A DNA stretch of 64,000 bases from Phytophthora colocasiae. Its lineage: Eukaryota > Oomycota > Peronosporomycetes > Peronosporales > Peronosporaceae. A model generated the notes under the pieces. It was not told where the DNA came from and did no database searches. It saw only the letters and a list, made by a program, of their open reading frames with translations. The stretch's first letter is position 1. The number at the start of each line of letters is the position of its first letter. The stretch is taken from NCBI GenBank assembly GCA_018806915.1, contig JAGKQI010000091.1, forward strand, positions 3,443,094-3,507,093, in the 5' to 3' direction. The position numbers and the translations under genes were made by a program. Of the stretch, positions 9,491-18,700 are shown piece after piece.

Positions 9491-9570
9491 GGTGTGGTAT
9501 CGGAGTTTCCATGCGTGATACCAGAAATCCATGAGTGTTTTCAGGGTGCGGGGGGAGCACGTATGCTACA

Positions 9571-10180
9571 ACGCACGAAGTCCAATTGGGGTATGCGCGG
9601 GGTGCGCTACGTCCGGTGCGCGATACTTCTAGTACAAGCTGATTTTAAAGGTAACTTGATTAAAAAATGAAAATTGATCGAATAAAAAAATATATTCTTA
9701 TAGAAATTATCAAAGAAGGGAAATAATAACTTATTTACAATTACATTTAAGATTTAAAACCAATTCCTTTTAAAAGTAAACTCTTGATGAAATTCTTCAA
9801 TTCTTTCTTCTATCCTTGAACCATCATCGTCACACAGGACGGCAACGGGATGAGGTCTCTCAGAGATACATTCTTCTGAGAGACTTTCTGCCAACCTTTA
9901 GGCACTCATCGTCGGGGAAAGTCCGGCGATCAGACTGAGTTTTGTTGCCTCTCGGAGTTTGTGCACTTTTCCGAGGAACACTTCTGATCTCTTGGGCCCC
10001 TTTGCAGTACAGGTGAAGGTTAATATATATAACAGTATTCTTCCACAGATCCATTATTGTCGCACGGGACATAACCTCGTCCCACATCTCCCTTTCTCCC
10101 ACAACCCAGTGTACGTCCAATCACATCACAGCGTAACGTCCATATCCACTCGAAAAATCGTAATTAGCAACGTGTCAGGT
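9571..10180. other. Non-coding flank of the retrotransposon
   Basis: AT-rich from about 9640 to 9830, mixed composition after. An 8-bp inverted repeat (CTCTCAGA/TCTGAGAG, 10-nt loop) lies near 9858-9883. An open stretch on the minus strand (9860-10120, 86 codons from the first ATG/GTG) gives no recognisable protein. I see no gene. Confidence 0.6.
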
Positions 10181-10258
10181 TAAACCCTCGCCGCATGCGG
10201 CAGCGCCTTTGGCGAGCTTGCCGTTTAGGGTTTAGGGTTCCTAAACCGACACGTCCCT
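10181..10258. other. Telomere-type repeats next to a GC palindrome
   Basis: Two exact TTTAGGG units (10224-10237) follow TAAACCCT (10181-10188) in inverted orientation. Between them are the 12-bp palindrome GCCGCATGCGGC (10190-10201) and CTCGCC/GGCGAG arms, so the block can fold on itself. TTTAGGG is the telomere unit of plants and of oomycetes studied so far. Two units are too few to be a telomere; a transposon end is an alternative. Confidence 0.6.
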
Positions 10259-10310
10259 GGGTTAAAATCCGATACAAAAAATACACTCCCCCCAGAATGT
10301 CAGGGACGTG
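10250..10310. repeat. 10-bp inverted repeat CACGTCCCTG / CAGGGACGTG
   Basis: Arms at 10250-10259 and 10301-10310 around a 41-bp AT-rich spacer. Related GACGTGTC and GACACGTC strings recur to about 10395. Together with the adjoining telomere-type block this may be the end of a small unidentified mobile element. No coding potential is visible in 10259-10529. Confidence 0.5.
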
Positions 10311-10529
10311 ACTTTTCCCATACTGTTAATATAGGGGCTCGGTACGGACGTGTCCGAGGGTTTGAGTTTTCGGAAAGACGTGTCGCGGACCTAAACTAGT
10401 GAGTCTGGATCTACCTAAAATTATTAATTTTGGGTTTTCGTCAATTCCAAAGCCCAAACAGCGTGAACTCGGCTGAAAATTGGAGAGTGAAAAAAATAAT
10501 TGGTCTGAAAATGTATGACTGTACTTTCA

Positions 10530-11001
10530 TGTCGTATAGACGGGCCAATCAGACAATTTTTAAAACTTCGTCAATACTTCACTTCAGTATACGAAAATTT
10601 GTGAGGTGGGGTATTTTGATACGGGGAAGATGATGGTGGTATCCCCATGCGACATAGACAGGCCATTCAGCCAGTATTCAAAACTTTCTCAATATTGCAC
10701 TTCACTATACGAAAACTTGTGAGGTGGGGTATTTTGATACGGGGAAGATGATGGTGGGATTCACATGCGACATAGACGGGACATTCAGCCAGTATTCAAA
10801 ACTTTCTCAATATTGCACTTCACTATACGAAAATTTGTGAGGTGGGGTATTTCGATACGGGGAAGATGATGGTGGTATCCCCATGAGACATAGACGGGCC
10901 AATTAGCCATTTTTCAAAACTTTCTCAATATTGCACTTCAGTATACGAAAATTTGTGAGGTGAGGTTGTTCGATACGGGGAAGATGATGGTAAGACTCCC
11001 A
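10530..11001. repeat. 118-bp tandem repeat, 4 copies
   Basis: Copies begin at 10530, 10648, 10766 and 10884, with exactly 118 bp each, marked by TGNNACATAGAC at the start and GATACGGGGAAGATGATGG near the end. Copies 2 and 3 are nearly identical, copies 1 and 4 more divergent, as in an array homogenising from its middle. A further start (TGTAGCATAAACGGG) appears at 11002 and decays at once. Confidence 0.92.
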
Positions 11002-11030
11002 TGTAGCATAAACGGGCCGAACGCACGTAT

Positions 11031-12062
11031 AACGTCTTCATGTTAAAAACTCCTTGTATAAGTTAATACTGACTTCATATATTAAATCTGGCCGACACAC
11101 GAAGTTCCTTTGGAAAGAGCATGAAAAAGTACATTGTTTCCATGTGCGTAAGAAAGGGACACTGTAGATATAGCCAATGATAGAGTAAGAAACGTCTTAT
11201 TTTTTAAAAACGCCTGTATAAGCTAATACTGACTTAAGATATTAAATTTGGTTGATGGACGAGATACCATCGGAAAGAGCATAAAAAAGTACGTTAAATC
11301 CATCTAAGAATTTTTGATAGCGTGTAAGTATAGCCAAACTTATGACGAGATTAGTGGGCATTTTCGCGGTTTCAATCTGTAGTAAGTTTAAGTGTGTTTG
11401 ACTTTAAACTTGAATAACTTTACGAAACTTAACATATGAAAATGCTTCTTAGTATGATCGTATAGCGCGTCAAATTCTACGTTGAATTCATCTAAGAAGA
11501 ACGAGCAGACTTGAAGTTGAAGTATAGTTATGCTCAGTCAAAGGTGAAATTTTGAAAATTCACTTTAAAACTTAATAACTTTGTCAAAAAAAAGATTTGG
11601 GAGTGCTCCCAAGTATAGTCGTGTAGAGCACCAGAAACTACATTAGTTACATAAAAGAAGCGTCGCCTAACTGCAAGAACAGCCAAAGTTAGAGCAGAAA
11701 GAGTGAAACTTTTGAAAGAGTGAGTATAGCGAAGTACAAAGTAAGTAAATTGACTTTAAATTTGAATAACTTTGCGAAGACTTAACATATGGAAATGCTT
11801 CTTAGTATGATCGTATAGCGCGTCAAATTCTACATTGAATCCATCTAAGTAGAACAAGCAGACTTGAAGTCTAAGTATAGTTATGTCCAGTCAAAGGTGA
11901 AATTTTGACAATTCACTTTAAAACTTAATAACTTTGTAAAAAATAATCTTTGGGAGTGCTACCAAGAACAGTCGTGTAGAGCGTCATAAACTACGTTAGG
12001 TACATAAAAGAAGCGTCGCCTAAGTGCAAGATTAGCCGAAGATAGAATAGAAAAAGTGAAAG
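11031..12062. repeat. Diverged dimeric satellite, six monomers of about 160-190 bp
   Basis: A shared landmark (TACRTTRAATYCATCTAAG-like) occurs at 11130, 11290, 11478, 11639, 11831 and 11992, giving spacings of 160, 188, 161, 192 and 161 bp. The alternation defines a dimer of about 350 bp; the last two dimers (11400-11751 and 11752 onward) are direct repeats of 352 bp with high identity, while 11031-11345 holds two older monomers 160 bp apart (AACGTCTT starts at 11031 and 11191). The sequence is AT-rich and has no coding potential. Confidence 0.85.
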
Positions 12063-12244
12063 AGTCATTTTCATTATTTATTCGCAATAATGGAAATAAA
12101 ATAGCAATACAATAATTGTTTAACACAATTATTGTAATTTAAATAAATAAGTAGGTACATTGTACCACCTTTATAATTTTATATTTTATAAATTTCTAAA
12201 GGTAAAATTTTGAGTATAAAATGGCAAAATTGAAGTACCGAATA
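12063..12244. other. AT-rich boundary DNA with inverted repeats, before the large satellite
   Basis: Strongly AT-rich. It holds a hairpin-forming repeat with 11-bp perfect arms and a 7-nt loop (12108-12136, TACAATAATTG/CAATTATTGTA) and an imperfect 23-bp palindrome around GGTACA-TGTACC (12149-12171). The satellite starts abruptly at 12245. Confidence 0.75.
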
Positions 12245-12247
12245 AAC

Positions 12248-12284
12248 CCTATATATATGTTTCAGCCGATACACGTGTATCGGC
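12248..12284 (+). promoter_or_regulatory. TATA-like string plus 20-bp perfect dyad (shown in unit 1, present in all full forward units)
   Basis: CCTATATATATG is followed 5 bp later by GCCGATACACGTGTATCGGC (12265-12284), a perfect 20-bp palindrome centred on CACGTG. It could bind a dimeric protein or extrude as a cruciform. It recurs at the start of every forward unit and, with occasional damage, in most inverted ones. A second 14-bp dyad, GCGTGTATACACGC, lies at 12538-12551 in the same unit. Confidence 0.85.
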
Positions 12285-12400
12285 GGGGTCCGGGGGTCCC
12301 CCTCAACCGGTTTTGCCCCTCTGTCGGGGGTCCCCTTTGCCCTGTATCGTGGGGTCCCCCAACCCAAAGTTAACAGTTTTGGGCACCTCGATATCACTAG
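12285..12400 (+). repeat. GC-run block, hypervariable part of the satellite unit (shown in unit 1)
   Basis: A series of G and C runs (GGGGTC, CCCCTC, GGGGTCCCC, GTGGGGTCCCCC). Unit 1 reads GTCCGGGGGTCC and CAACCGGTTTTG, most others GTCAGGAGTCC and CAGCCGGTTTG, some GTCGAGGTCC. Run lengths change from unit to unit and cause much of the spread in unit length. Unit 1 and the inverted copies share the CCGGGG and AACCGGTTTT form, which is therefore likely ancestral. Confidence 0.75.
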
Positions 12401-12556
12401 TTTGGGGTTTTGAACTCCTTCGCCAGACAGAAGAAGCTCAGGAGGGCCAAGTTGGTGCAAAATTCGCGCGAAAAAAAAACAGCCACTCGTAAGATATCGA
12501 TGTCTACATGGTTCACTATGAGAATGGACATAGAAGGGCGTGTATACACGCAATAA

Positions 12557-12698
12557 CCAATCAGCGATTAGATTGTAATACTGCAGCAACTACAGACCTG
12601 GCGGGCCTGAAATTTCGCAAGGGTGTCTGTTTGACCATACCGAATCCGACTACAAACCACAGACAGCCGTTTTATGTCAAGTTCGTAGCCAATCAGCG
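12557..12698 (+). repeat. Internal duplication around CCAATCAGCG within the unit (shown in unit 1)
   Basis: CCAATCAGCG occurs at 12557-12566 and 12689-12698, 132 bp apart, each followed by a similar track (GATTAGA.. CTGCAGCAACTACAG versus GATAGA.. CCTGCAACAACATTACAG). This suggests the unit partly arose from an older internal repeat. The motif contains a CCAAT box. Confidence 0.65.
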
Positions 12699-15600
12699 GA
12701 TAGAAGCAGCCTGCAACAACATTACAGTGGCTACTAGTACACTCACGGATAGAAAGCACGACACGGAATACACGCAGCATACATGCTCGGTTTCGTGCTG
12801 CAAACAGGTGGTATACGTATATACATAGTCGGTGCACATCCTAGAAGCGGAAAAGTGTGTCGTTTGTTTCCTCCCACGTGCGTGTTCGCGTGCATTGTAT
12901 ACGCCATCTTTACATAGACGGGGCGGAATGGTTGTGCACATACATGACCCGCCACCGGTACCACTCGACGCGCCTTGATCCGTAGATACGATTTGCGCCG
13001 CGACTTGCCCGCTACCGCCAACTACAACGCACACAGTCTCGTCTCAAAGTTTGTCCTCCGGCCCCACGATCCGGCGCAACCCTATATATATGTTTCAGCC
13101 GATACACGTGTATCGGCGGGGTCCAGGAGTCCCCCTCAGCCGGTTTTGCCCCTCTGTCAGGGTCCCCTTTGCCCTGTATCGTGGGGTCCCCAACCCAAAG
13201 TTAACAGTTTTGGGCACCTCGATATCACTAGTTTGGGGTTTTGAACTCCTTCGCCAGACAGAAGAAGCTCAGGAGGGCCAAGTTGGTGCAAAATTCGCGC
13301 GAAAAAAAAAACAGCCACTCGTAAGATATCGATGTCTACATGGTTCACTATGAGAATGGACATAGAAGGGCGTGTATACACGCAATAACCAATCAGCGAT
13401 TAGATTGTAATACTGCAGCAACTACAGACCTGGCGGGCCTGAAATTTCGCAAGGGTGTCTGTTTGACCATACCGAATCCGACTACAAACCACAGACAGCC
13501 GTTTTATGTCAAGTTCGTAGCCAATCAGCGGATAGAAGCAGCCTGCAACAACATTACAGTGGCTACTAGTACACTCACGGATAGAAAGCACGACACGGAA
13601 TACACGCAGCATACATGCTCGGTTTCGTGCTGCAAACAGGTGGTATACGTATATACATAGTCGGTGCACATCCTAGAAGCGGAAAAGTGTGTCGTTTGTT
13701 TCCTCCCACGTGCGTGTTCGCGTGCATTGTATACGCCATCTTTACATAGACGGGGCGGAATGGTTGTGCACATACATGACCCGCCACCGGTACCACTCGA
13801 CGCGCCTTGATCCGTAGATACGATTTGCGCCGCGACTTGCCCGCTACCGCCAACTACAACGCACACAGTCTCGTCTCAAAGTTTGTCCTCCGGCCCCACG
13901 ATCCGGCGCAACCCTATATATATGTTTCAGCCGATACACGTGTATCGGCGGGGTCAGGAGTCCCCCTCAACCGGTTTGCCCCTCTGTCAGGGGTCCCCTT
14001 TGCCCTGTATCGTGGGGTCCCCAACCCAAAGTTAACAGTTTTGGGCACCTCGATATCACTAGTTTGGGGTTTTGAACTCCTTCGCCAGACAGAAGAAGCT
14101 CAGGAGGGCCAAGTTGGTGCAAAATTCGCGCGAAAAAAAAACAGCCACTCGTAAGATATCGATGTCTACATGGTTCACTATGAGAATGGACATAGAAGGG
14201 CGTGTATACACGCAATAACCAATCAGCGATTAGATTGTAATACTGCAGCAACTACAGACCTGGCGGGCCTGAAATTTCGCAAGGGTGTCTGTTTGACCAT
14301 ACCGAATCCGACTACAAACCACAGACAGCCGTTTTATGTCAAGTTCGTAGCCAATCAGCGGATAGAAGCAGCCTGCAACAACATTACAGTGGCTACTAGT
14401 ACACTCACGGATAGAAAGCACGACACGGAATACACGCAGCATACATGCTCGGTTTCGTGCTGCAAACAGGTGGTATACGTATATACATAGTCGGTGCACA
14501 TCCTAGAAGCGGAAAAGTGTGTCGTTTGTTTCCTCCCACGTGCGTGTTCGCGTGCATTGTATACGCCATCTTTACATAGACGGGGCGGAATGGTTGTGCA
14601 CATACATGACCCGCCACCGGTACCACTCGACGCGCCTTGATCCGTAGATACGATTTGCGCCGCGACTTGCCCGCTACCGCCAACTACAACGCACACAGTC
14701 TCGTCTCAAAGTTTGTCCTCCGGCCCCACGATCCGGCGCAACCCTATATATATGTTTCAGCCGATACACGTGTATCGGCGGGGTCAGGAGTCCCCCTCAG
14801 CCGGTTTGCCCCTCTGTCAGGGTCCCCTTTGCCCTGTATCGTGGGGTCCCCAACCCAAAGTTAACAGTTTTGGGCACCTCGATATCACTAGTTTGGGGTT
14901 TTGAACTCCTTCGCCAGACAGAAGAAGCTCAGGAGGGCCAAGTTGGTGCAAAATTCGCGCGAAAAAAACAGCCACTCGTAAGATATCGATGTCTACATGG
15001 TTCACTATGAGAATGGACATAGAAGGGCGTGTATACACGCAATAACCAATCAGCGATTAGATTGTAATACTGCAGCAACTACAGACCTGGCGGGCCTGAA
15101 ATTTCGCAAGGGTGTCTGTTTGACCATACCGAATCCGACTACAAACCACAGACAGCCGTTTTATGTCAAGTTCGTAGCCAATCAGCGGATAGAAGCAGCC
15201 TGCAACAACATTACAGTGGCTACTAGTACACTCACGGATAGAAAGCACGACACGGAATACACGCAGCATACATGCTCGGTTTCGTGCTGCAAACAGGTGG
15301 TATACGTATATACATAGTCGGTGCACATCCTAGAAGCGGAAAAGTGTGTCGTTTGTTTCCTCCCACGTGCGTGTTCGCGTGCATTGTATACGCCATCTTT
15401 ACATAGACGGGGCGGAATGGTTGTGCACATACATGACCCGCCACCGGTACCACTCGACGCGCCTTGATCCGTAGATACGATTTGCGCCGCGACTTGCCCG
15501 CTACCGCCAACTACAACGCACACAGTCTCGTCTCAAAGTTTGTCCTCCGGCCCCACGATCCGGCGCAACCCTATATATATGTTTCAGCCGATACACGTGT

Positions 15601-15705
15601 ATCGGCGGGGTCAGGAGTCCCCCTCAGCCGGTTTGCCCCTCTGTCAGGGTCCCCTTTGCCCTGTATCGTGGGGTCCCCAACCCAAAGTTAACAGTTTTGG
15701 GCACC

Positions 15706-15783
15706 ACGATATAACTAGTTTGGGGTTTTTAAAAACATCGCCAGACAGAAAAAGCAAAGGAGGGCCAAATTGGTTCAAAATTA
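15706..15783 (+). other. Substitution cluster in satellite unit 5
   Basis: Thirteen substitutions against the otherwise uniform unit fall in 78 bp with no indel: 15706, 15713, 15730, 15733-15735, 15737, 15751, 15756, 15757, 15769, 15775 and 15783. Eleven change to A and two to T. The flanks return to consensus at once. Confidence 0.85.
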
Positions 15784-18700
15784 GCGCGAAAAAAACAGCC
15801 ACTCGTAAGATATCGATGTCTACATGGTTCACTATGAGAATGGACATAGAAGGGCGTGTATACACGCAATAACCAATCAGCGATTAGATTGTAATACTGC
15901 AGCAACTACAGACCTGGCGGGCCTGAAATTTCGCAAGGGTGTCTGTTTGACCATACCGAATCCGACTACAAACCACAGACAGCCGTTTTATGTCAAGTTC
16001 GTAGCCAATCAGCGGATAGAAGCAGCCTGCAACAACATTACAGTGGCTACTAGTACACTCACGGATAGAAAGCACGACACGGAATACACGCAGCATACAT
16101 GCTCGGTTTCGTGCTGCAAACAGGTGGTATACGTATATACATAGTCGGTGCACATCCTAGAAGCGGAAAAGTGTGTCGTTTGTTTCCTCCCACGTGCGTG
16201 TTCGCGTGCATTGTATACGCCATCTTTACATAGACGGGGCGGAATGGTTGTGCACATACATGACCCGCCACCGGTACCACTCGACGCGCCTTGATCCGTA
16301 GATACGATTTGCGCCGCGACTTGCCCGCTACCGCCAACTACAACGCACACAGTCTCGTCTCAAAGTTTGTCCTCCGGCCCCACGATCCGGCGCAACCCTA
16401 TATATATGTTTCAGCCGATACACGTGTATCGGCGGGGTCAGAGGTCCCCCTCAGCCGGTTTTGCCCCTCTGTCAGGGGTCCCCTTTGCCCTGTATCGTGG
16501 GGTCCCCAACCCAAAGTTAACAGTTTTGGGCACCTCGATATCACTAGTTTGGGGTTTTGAACTCCTTCGCCAGACAGAAGAAGCTCAGGAGGGCCAAGTT
16601 GGTGCAAAATTCGCGCGAAAAAAACAGCCACTCGTAAGATATCGATGTCTACATGGTTCACTATGAGAATGGACATAGAAGGGCGTGTATACACGCAATA
16701 ACCAATCAGCGATTAGATTGTAATACTGCAGCAACTACAGACCTGGCGGGCCTGAAATTTCGCAAGGGTGTCTGTTTGACCATACCGAATCCGACTACAA
16801 ACCACAGACAGCCGTTTTATGTCAAGTTCGTAGCCAATCAGCGGATAGAAGCAGCCTGCAACAACATTACAGTGGCTACTAGTACACTCGCGGATAGAAA
16901 GCACGACACGGAATACACGCAGCATACATGCTCGGTTTCGTGCTGCAAACAGGTGGTATACGTATATACATAGTCGGTGCACATCCTAGAAGCGGAAAAG
17001 TGTGTCGTTTGTTTCCTCCCACGTGCGTGTTCGCGTGCATTGTATACGCCATCTTTACATAGACGGGGCGGAATGGTTGTGCACATACATGACCCGCCAC
17101 CGGTACCACTCGACGCGCCTTGATCCGTAGATACGATTTGCGCCGCGACTTGCCCGCTACCGCCAACTACAACGCACACAGTCTCGTCTCAAAGTTTGTC
17201 CTCCGGCCCCACGATCCGGCGCAACCCTATATATATGTTTCAGCCGATACACGTGTATCGGCGGGGTCAGGAGTCCCCCTCAGCCGGTTTGCCCCTCTGT
17301 CAGGGTCCCCTTTGCCCTGTATCGTGGGGTCCCCAACCCAAAGTTAACAGTTTTGGGCACCTCGATATCACTAGTTTGGGGTTTTGAACTCCTTCGCCAG
17401 ACAGAAGAAGCTCAGGAGGGCCAAGTTGGTGCAAAATTCGCGCGAAAAAAAACAGCCACTCGTAAGATATCGATGTCTACATGGTTCACTATGAGAATGG
17501 ACATAGAAGGGCGTGTATACACGCAATAACCAATCAGCGATTAGATTGTAATACTGCAGCAACTACAGACCTGGCGGGCCTGAAATTTCGCAAGGGTGTC
17601 TGTTTGACCATACCGAATCCGACTACAAACCACAGACAGCCGTTTTATGTCAAGTTCGTAGCCAATCAGCGGATAGAAGCAGCCTGCAACAACATTACAG
17701 TGGCTACTAGTACACTCGCGGATAGAAAGCACGACACGGAATACACGCAGCATACATGCTCGGTTTCGTGCTGCAAACAGGTGGTATACGTATATACATA
17801 GTCGGTGCACATCCTAGAAGCGGAAAAGTGTGTCGTTTGTTTCCTCCCACGTGCGTGTTCGCGTGCATTGTATACGCCATCTTTACATAGACGGGGCGGA
17901 ATGGTTGTGCACATACATGACCCGCCACCGGTACCACTCGACGCGCCTTGATCCGTAGATACGATTTGCGCCGCGACTTGCCCGCTACCGCCAACTACAA
18001 CGCACACAGTCTCGTCTCAAAGTTTGTCCTCCGGCCCCACGATCCGGCGCAACCCTATATATATGTTTCAGCCGATACACGTGTATCGGCGGGGTCAGGA
18101 GTCCCCCTCAGCCGGTTTGCCCCTCTGTCAGGGTCCCCTTTGCCCTGTATCGTGGGGTCCCCCAACCCAAAGTTAACAGTTTTGGGCACCTCGATATCAC
18201 TAGTTTGGGGTTTTGAACTCCTTCGCCAGACAGAAGAAGCTCAGGAGGGCCAAGTTGGTGCAAAATTCGCGCGAAAAAAAAAACAGCCACTCGTAAGATA
18301 TCGATGTCTACATGGTTCACTATGAGAATGGACATAGAAGGGCGTGTATACACGCAATAACCAATCAGCGATTAGATTGTAATACTGCAGCAACTACAGA
18401 CCTGGCGGGCCTGAAATTTCGCAAGGGTGTCTGTTTGACCATACCGAATCCGACTACAAACCACAGACAGCCGTTTTATGTCAAGTTCGTAGCCAATCAG
18501 CGGATAGAAGCAGCCTGCAACAACATTACAGTGGCTACTAGTACACTCGCGGATAGAAAGCACGACACGGAATACACGCAGCATACATGCTCGGTTTCGT
18601 GCTGCAAACAGGTGGTATACGTATATACATAGTCGGTGCACATCCTAGAAGCGGAAAAGTGTGTCGTTTGTTTCCTCCCACGTGCGTGTTCGCGTGCATT

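Larger units (their letters stand above)
1..9570 (-). mobile_element. Ty3/gypsy-type LTR retrotransposon, left-truncated by the window
   Basis: One element read on the minus strand: probable 5' LTR, ORF1, gag with zinc knuckles, aspartic protease, reverse transcriptase, RNase H, second RNase H. The domain order protease-RT-RNase H and the gag type place it in Ty3/gypsy; integrase and the 3' LTR would lie left of base 1. The pol frame is open for about 1,050 codons, so the copy is not old, yet it carries at least three frame changes in gag, one in-frame TAG before the protease and one frame change between protease and RT. It is probably non-autonomous unless these are sequence errors. The LTR boundary at 9570 is tentative; the internal region is certain. 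Confidence 0.9.
8253..9570 (-). repeat. Probable 5' LTR (solo copy in window), boundaries tentative
   Basis: Non-coding stretch between ORF1 and unrelated AT-rich DNA. On the minus strand it would begin TGTAGC (9565-9570) and hold the element's promoter. It contains a TATA-like palindrome (8662-8680), a 16-bp tandem repeat (9439-9490) and several copies of the short TTCACCAGA-like motif also scattered through the coding part. The second LTR is outside the window, so neither end can be proven. Confidence 0.4.

Noticed and set aside
9860..10120. Minus-strand 86-codon open frame in the retrotransposon flank.
   Set aside because: No recognisable motif, AT-rich non-coding surroundings, and a length expected by chance. 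A decayed transposon fragment cannot be excluded.
10430..10633. Plus-strand 67-codon open frame at the start of the 118-bp repeat.
   Set aside because: Runs across a tandem repeat boundary and has no protein-like features.
12245..12284. Helitron-type terminus (hairpin near a unit end) as the source of the satellite.
   Set aside because: The dyad has no loop, no CTRR end follows it at the usual distance, and no rolling-circle gene is present.
12300..12400. G-quadruplex in the minus strand of the GC-run block.
   Set aside because: G-runs are separated by loops of about 11-14 nt, too long for a confident call; run lengths also vary.
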